A stretch of 64,000 bases of DNA from Silurus meridionalis (Eukaryota > Chordata > Actinopteri > Siluriformes > Siluridae): contig NC_060896.1 in NCBI RefSeq assembly GCF_014805685.1, positions 7,815,389-7,879,388 of the forward strand. The letters run 5' to 3'. Shown here in pieces: positions 58,655 to 64,000 of this stretch. Positions within the stretch are counted from its first letter, which is position 1. Each line of letters starts with the position of its first letter. Under the pieces are notes generated by a model. That model did no database searches and was not told the DNA's origin. It saw only the letters and a list, made by a program, of their open reading frames with translations. The position numbers were made by a program, and so were the translations under genes.

Positions 58655-58860
58655 CCCAGAAGAGGATGGGATCGTGTTTTAAATTTGGTTCTTAATGTCA
58701 CCTCAGGAATATTTTCTTGCCTCTGTGAGGTTTTGTCTGCTCATTAGGGATGTACCTTTGGATTTCTACGAAGCTACTTTCAGACACTTTTGTCTCATCA
58801 AATTCCTACAGATATACAATAGAGTTTGATTCGAACTACAGTATAAACATGATCTGAGTC
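58655..58860 (+). mobile_element. L2-like LINE 3' region, strongly diverged fragment
   Basis: GAGGATGGGATCGTGTTTTA, TCTGCTCATTAGGGATGTAC and GCTACTTTCAGACACTTTTG follow the order of 1079-1528. Confidence 0.45.
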
Positions 58861-59245
58861 TTTCCTATAAAAAGGAAGAAATATGCCAAAAATGCAGGCA
58901 AGTAAATAATGCCAATTATAAATAGTCAGTAGTAGATAGTAATAAATAAATAGTGGTAAATATTCGGTGTGTGTTTGAGCTCGTTTAATGTTTTACTATA
59001 ATATACTGTAGTATATCTTTTTTCTCACAACAGGTATTAGTGATAGAGGCTTATATCTGCCTTGTTTAAAAAGATAGGAAGTTTGAAAAGGAAAAGACTG
59101 AGCTGTACTGATTAGAATTAGACACCCAAAATCTACAAAATATCACTGACTGAAGCGTTTGTCAAGTATGGAAAAGCATTTTAAAGCAAAAGTATACTTA
59201 AGGCAAATGGTAATTATAAAGGATTGTGAAAGCCGTTAAAAGTAA

Positions 59246-59248
<3 letters not shown>

Positions 59249-59303
<55 letters not shown>
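59249..59303. repeat. (TA)n microsatellite
   Basis: About 54 bases of TA. Confidence 0.97.
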
Positions 59304-59308
<5 letters not shown>

Positions 59309-60129
59309 TAATGTCTTAGTCTGACTGGGTTTTAATAAGATTGAAAATAGAGTGTGAAAAACACATCAAAGAGTCAGAGTCAGGTCATAAAAGTAGATGA
59401 GAACAGTTCCCAGTGCAATGAATGGTTTGACCTAATAGTTTGTGAAGTCAGGTAGTACATCAAACCTGATTAAACATTTAATTAAACTGTGTCAGGACAA
59501 TTTAATAGAGCTGACAATCAAAGAAACGTTGCAAAATGCACAGAAAATGCAGAAATAAATGTGCTCAGTATGTTGCAACATACAGGTTAACAATCAGATT
59601 TCTGAATTTGGAACAATTCTACTCTTACAACTGTCAGTATGGAAGGTGAGATTCATCTAGCAACTACATTTGACAGTGAACGAGGCAGGTCTTCTTGAGC
59701 TGACGTGGTCACCCATGTGGCCCACACATTGCAATTACACTTGACTGTTATTTATTTATTAAATATGACTTTTTATTAATAAATATTAAGTTCATGTCTT
59801 ACTGTAACGAATAGAAAGAAGCATTATAAAAGCATTTGCATATTAGTATTGGTTTTAAGTTTAATAGTTTCAGACTGGAACTAATATGACAAATCTGCAA
59901 ATAATAAACAGGCCTTGTCCTGTCCAAAGCGAAGTATTTACCAGTATTTATATCATCAGCAAAAATTGGCAAAACTAGGCGATTTAACAAATAGCTCAGA
60001 GCTTGTGCAAATTTTTCTTTGAGTTCAAAATTCAAGTTAATTTCCAAAAGTAAAGCTGCTTATTACTTCTCAAATGTACGTGTACATTGCCGCATATCCC
60101 AGCGATGTTATGAAGCTGTAGACAGAGTG

Positions 60130-60262
60130 CAGGGTCATCTATGATATAGAGCCCCTGCAGCACAGAGGGTTAAGGGTCTTGCTCGAAGTTAAAAAAATGG
60201 CAGCTTGGCAATACTGGGGCTTGAGCCCCCAACCATATGATCAGTAACCCTTAAACAGGTTT
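60130..60262 (-). mobile_element. tRNA-derived SINE-like element, minus copy
   Basis: The reverse complement reads GGTTACTGATCATATGG, GGGCTCAAGCCCCAG (a B-box-like block) and GCCAAGCTGCCA, as in the plus copy at 29420. Confidence 0.6.
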
Positions 60263-60303
60263 GTGCACTTGTCATTTAAGTATAATATATGACCAAAAGA
60301 ATA

Positions 60304-60540
60304 GGTTCCCTGGTGGTCTAGTGGTTAGGATGCAGCGCTCTCACCGCTGCGGCCCGGGTTTGATCCCCGGTCAGGGAACCAACCCCAGCCATTAGGATTG
60401 CACAAGCCTTAGTGCCGGTCCCAAGCCCGGATACATTGGGAGGGTTGCGTTAGGAAGGGCATCCAGCGTAAAACATGTGTCAAATCAAACATGTGGATGA
60501 TCCGCTGTGGTGACCCCTAACGGGAGAAGCCGAAAGAAAG
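60304..60540 (+). mobile_element. tRNA-Glu-derived SINE, full length, with perfect target duplication
   Basis: The head GGTTCCCTGGTGGTCTAGTG and the B box GGGTTTGATCCCC derive from tRNA-Glu. The 3' tail includes GATCCGCTGTGGTGACCCC and ends GGAGAAGCCGAAAGAAAG. The 18-base flanks at 60286-60303 and 60541-60558 are identical, which points to recent insertion. The anticodon-arm region is SINE sequence rather than a working tRNA. Confidence 0.93.
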
Positions 60541-60639
60541 TATATGACCAAAAGAATATAAAAATCCGAAATTAATACCTATATTTTGCCACAAAGTTGC
60601 ACAAAATGCCACACCCATTTACAAAAATCTCAGGACAAT

Positions 60640-60965
60640 GCTTTTAATGCATAAAGTAAAGTCCATGAAAACATGGTGTGCCAAGACTGGAGCAGAAAAC
60701 TTGAGTGTCCTAAACTGAATCCTGACCTCAATGCCACTGAACACCTTTGGGATGATCTGAAATACTAACTGCACCACAGACCTCCTCACCTAACATCAGG
60801 GCCTGATCTCACTGATGCTCTTGTGGCTAAATGGCCCCCACAGCCACACTCTAAAACCAATTAGAAAGCCTTTCCAGAAGAGTGTTGGATCTCATAACAG
60901 CAGAAGGGTTTAAAATCTGGAAAAGGATGCTTAAGAAGCACATACTGTATTGGCGTTACCCAGAG
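60640..60965 (+). mobile_element. Tc1/mariner-like MITE, copy G (internal part)
   Basis: ACTGAACACCTTTGGGATGA, CTTGTGGCTAAATGG and CTTTCCAGAAGAGTGTTGG are transposase-derived segments (compare TEHLWDE, TxxLPRR). Clear ends are missing. Confidence 0.7.
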
Positions 60966-61713
60966 AGTGTGTATGACTGAATAACTGCAATAGACAATAT
61001 TAGATATACAAATTAGAAACTACATTTATTAATATTATTCAGTCATAGTTTTAAAACAATTATATTTTGAAATACTGGAACATACATGATACTTTGCAGA
61101 AACCTTAAAAAATACTGTTAGATGGATTTTTATAAGTGTAGTAAATAAAAGTAGTATTTGTAACAATCAAATAGCATCCAGGCTGCAATAAAAATTGCCA
61201 TATAAAATGAACATCTAGCTCTATCAGATTTTTTCCATCTCTATGTAAAACCCTCTTAAATTCCATATTTATTTAAACACACACAAAACTAACCAAATAT
61301 GTTAATTTGCTTATTTAAAAGACAATCCTCTGTAGACCCTGTTAGTAAAAGAGTTTGCACTTCTTTTCGCAAGTGTTAGCAGCTCTGTGCGTGTTGTTTC
61401 ATTTTCAAAGCTTTAGTGAATCAGTGCCAATATACAATGTTATATTTAGTTTTGCTAACAACATAAATGTGTCGATTCATTTTACTTACAGTATTTATTT
61501 AAAAATAGATTTTAATAATCACCAATGAAACCAACCAATTCCAACTACAACTGAAGACAAATGATAATACTCAGACTATTATACTTCTGCAACATCATGT
61601 TTTATGGTATTCATTTTGGTCTAATCATTTCTCCCAGCTCTATTCTTAGCCAGTTCATAAATACTCAGCTCCACATGGCATAACTACAGGTTAAAAGCCA
61701 GAATACGCCTCAT

Positions 61714-62060
61714 TTGACACATCTGTTTGTACTCCAGGCGAAGCAATGTTTTCAGCTCAGCAGGCTCTGGGAACTAGATGCTATACTCTGCAATTATGTT
61801 CCCATTTTTGACATAATCTTAAACAAGTTGATTCATTCAGGTGCCATGGACTGGCTCGTTAAGTGGCAGATCAGCACGGTTGCCAGCAAGCCCTCAGGCA
61901 CTGTAAACAGCCAACACAACAAATGCATCTGCTACCGCGGTAGAGCCAGAGTCAAGCACCCTCGGCTGCCTGAAGATAATGATGTTAAACCTCCCTGGCT
62001 GGAATTGAGAGCTGGGAGGAACAAATGACCAGCAGTGAGAGATGATGTCAGATGCAATGT
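61714..62060. other. Unique GC-richer block with 104-codon frame, candidate regulatory element
   Basis: Non-repetitive sequence, less AT-rich than its surroundings, lying before a CT array. The plus-strand frame 61714-62028 starts with ATG but has no recognisable domain and no splice context. Coding, conserved non-coding or chance cannot be separated here. Confidence 0.25.
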
Positions 62061-62080
62061 GCCTGGTTTGTGCTCCAACC

Positions 62081-62082
<2 letters not shown>

Positions 62083-62126
<44 letters not shown>
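62083..62126. repeat. (CT)n microsatellite
   Basis: About 44 bases, followed by a short CA run. Confidence 0.97.
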
Positions 62127-62134
<8 letters not shown>

Positions 62135-63112
62135 ACACTCTAATTCCCCACAATGATTCTGATCAATTCTGATGAACCCATTATCGTCCAAACCCAGCAT
62201 TAAACTTCCTTCCTTATTGTGCACTCAAGAGCCTTAATTAAGTTTGCTCAAAGATCTTCCAAATGTCAAATAAACCTTTGCAATTTGTAACTATTCTCCT
62301 TGCTGAGGTGACAATACTGTGTGTCACACACACAATGCATACAATATATGAAATTCTGCTAATAAGATTGAAACATGCTTCTTTTAATTTTACAATTGAC
62401 AACCGGTTGAAATGAGATCACAAGATTCCAAAATATTAAAATGGTTTCTTTTTCCCTTTTTTTTTTATACTCAGGGGTCAGAAACTGCCCAGTCTCCAAT
62501 TACTACCCAGTTTGCCCAGGGTAAACAATGTATAGGTGAACACAGTAAAGCAAGGAACCAATAATGAAACAATGATGGAGCTATGACAAAGAACACCTGG
62601 CCCTGTTGCCATGAGAACTCATGCAGGAAGCTTAAAAGGTAACATTTACACAATAAATGCTATTCATATGTAATTACTCATTTATTTTACTTTTAAAATG
62701 TAGAAAAACCCACATGGAGATAAAACTGCATTAAGCAACAGCAAAGAATCTGAACACCATCCAAAACTGTTAACAGTCACCATACACAATTTCTTAATTA
62801 AACCAGGAGAGTTGTACCATGGGAAATTAGGAAGCGCTTGATGCTGAAGGGGATGTTGGATTTATAGGCTGATGTGATTGATGACAAGTAAAACTTGATA
62901 CAATAAAGCTAAACTTATTAAGTCATTGATTGATGGAACAAAACCCACAGATACATCATAGTTCCAGAGAAAGAAAAATCCCAAGCAGATAATAATTCCC
63001 TCCTCAGGAAATTAAATGAACAATTGCATTTAGGGAGTGTTTTATCCTATGGGTTCTGCCTTCTTCACCTTCTCAATGGCATTTATAGAAATACTACATT
63101 ATGATTTGTAGC

Positions 63113-63617
63113 TACACTATATATACAAAAATATTAGAACACCTGACTTTTATAGCAATATGAGGTTCTTCCCTAAACTGTTACCCCAAAAATCGAAACA
63201 CACAACTGTAGGATGTCCTTAGATACAGTAGCATTAAATTTCCCTTCACTTCGACTAGGAGACACAAAACCTGTTCCAGCATGATGAATGCCCCTGTGCA
63301 CAAAACAAGCTCTATGAAGATATGGCTAGCAAAGGTTACAGTATAAGATCTTGAGTGGCCTGCTATAGAGCTCTGACCTCAACTCTACTGAACACCTTTG
63401 GGATGAATTGGAAAGCTGACTGCACCCCAGGCCTCATAACCGCGCCTACATCAGTATCTGACTTTACTAACATCCTTGTGGATGAATAAGCACAAATCTC
63501 CACAAGCACACTCCACAAATTTGTGGGAAATCTTCTCAGAAGAGTGGAGACTATCAAATGTGGACTAAATGTGGAATGTGGTGTTCAGGAACAGATACAA
63601 GTTTTGTAGTCAGGTAT
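63113..63617 (+). mobile_element. Tc1/mariner-like MITE, copy H
   Basis: TACACTATATATACAAAAAT at the start and a decayed right end near TAGTCAGGTATCAC. The interior has CTCAACTCTACTGAACACCT and TGGGATGAATTGGAAAGC, readable as decayed TEHLWDELES. Confidence 0.75.
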
Positions 63618-64000
63618 CACAAAAACAACAACAACTCATGCGGGAAGTTTGAAAGATTTGCACAATAAATGCTATTTATATGTCAATACTCATTAATTTT
63701 ATATACGGCTTTTTAAATTGTAGAAAATAAAAACACATAGAAAAAAGACTGAGGATAAAACTACAGTTTTCCCACTACTGCAATTTTTTTTAATTAAATA
63801 ATGACAACATAGCTTGTTGAGAAACTGGAATGTACAAAATGTACTTTAAATGCTTTTAATTCACCAAGCAGCGATTCCAAAAAATAAATCTGCCAATAAA
63901 TGAAACGCCAGTGTAAAATCCATGTAACACTAATTTAATGCACACACTCACACAGCAGTGACCTATAAAAAAGTTCTTCCATGGGTAAAATTAAAGAGCA

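Larger units (their letters stand above)
36764..64000 (-). other. Long 5' intron of cacna2d1 (or upstream region), no exon found
   Basis: Over 27 kb to the right edge without a recognisable alpha2/delta exon; the expected upstream exon (IAARDIEKLLSNRSK-like) was not seen. Large first introns are usual for this gene. Repeats are listed separately. The stretches 36780-37500, 44100-44700, 44800-46060, 47060-48340, 49620-50430, 52650-54100, 54400-55760 and 55840-57250 contain nothing I can name. Confidence 0.65.

Noticed and set aside
60304..60378. tRNA-Glu gene
   Set aside because: It is continuous with the SINE body and has target duplications and sibling copies, so it is a SINE head and not a free-standing tRNA gene.

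Overview
The window is vertebrate nuclear DNA, almost certainly from a ray-finned (teleost) fish. It is AT-rich and full of CA/GT, GATA and TA microsatellites. It also carries fish-type transposable elements: tRNA-derived SINEs, RTE- and L2/CR1-like LINE tails, Tc1/mariner-like remnants, hAT-like elements and a DIRS-like fragment. It has no bacterial gene organisation, and most short ORFs are chance or repeat-derived.

The only protein-coding gene I can support is on the minus strand. It is an orthologue of CACNA2D1, the alpha2/delta-1 auxiliary subunit of voltage-gated calcium channels. Fifteen consecutive internal exons lie between 36763 and 4765. They join through GT-AG introns into one open frame of 1293 bases (431 codons). 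This covers the end of the N-terminal region, the VWA_N segment, the von Willebrand factor A domain and the start of the Cache/VGCC_alpha2 region. The signal-peptide exons lie to the right of the window. The second half of the protein, with its C-terminal anchoring region, lies to the left.

Layout, left to right: a decayed DIRS-type retrotransposon end at 1-592; an intron with an L2-like repeat; exons 15 to 8 (numbered within this window) in a compact block at 4765-10208; a 7-kb intron with a very long imperfect triplet repeat split by a hAT-like insertion; exons 7 to 5 at 17214-19022; exon 4 at 22469-22600; exons 3 and 2 near 31.1-31.9 kb; exon 1 at 36704-36763; then more than 27 kb of 5' intron to the right edge, with repeats and a few unique stretches but no exon I can defend.

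The repeats interact visibly. The SINE tail carries the last codons of its presumed RTE-like LINE partner. A GATA microsatellite sits at a LINE 3' tail. Elements are nested at 13.0-14.6 kb and 38.1-39.1 kb. I found no CRISPR array, operon, rRNA gene or free-standing tRNA gene. No wholly new system is evident; the most unusual signals are the triplet tract with its insertion, the SINE/LINE tail relationship, a hairpin beside a splice acceptor and an unexplained minus-strand ORF at 16.6-17.0 kb.
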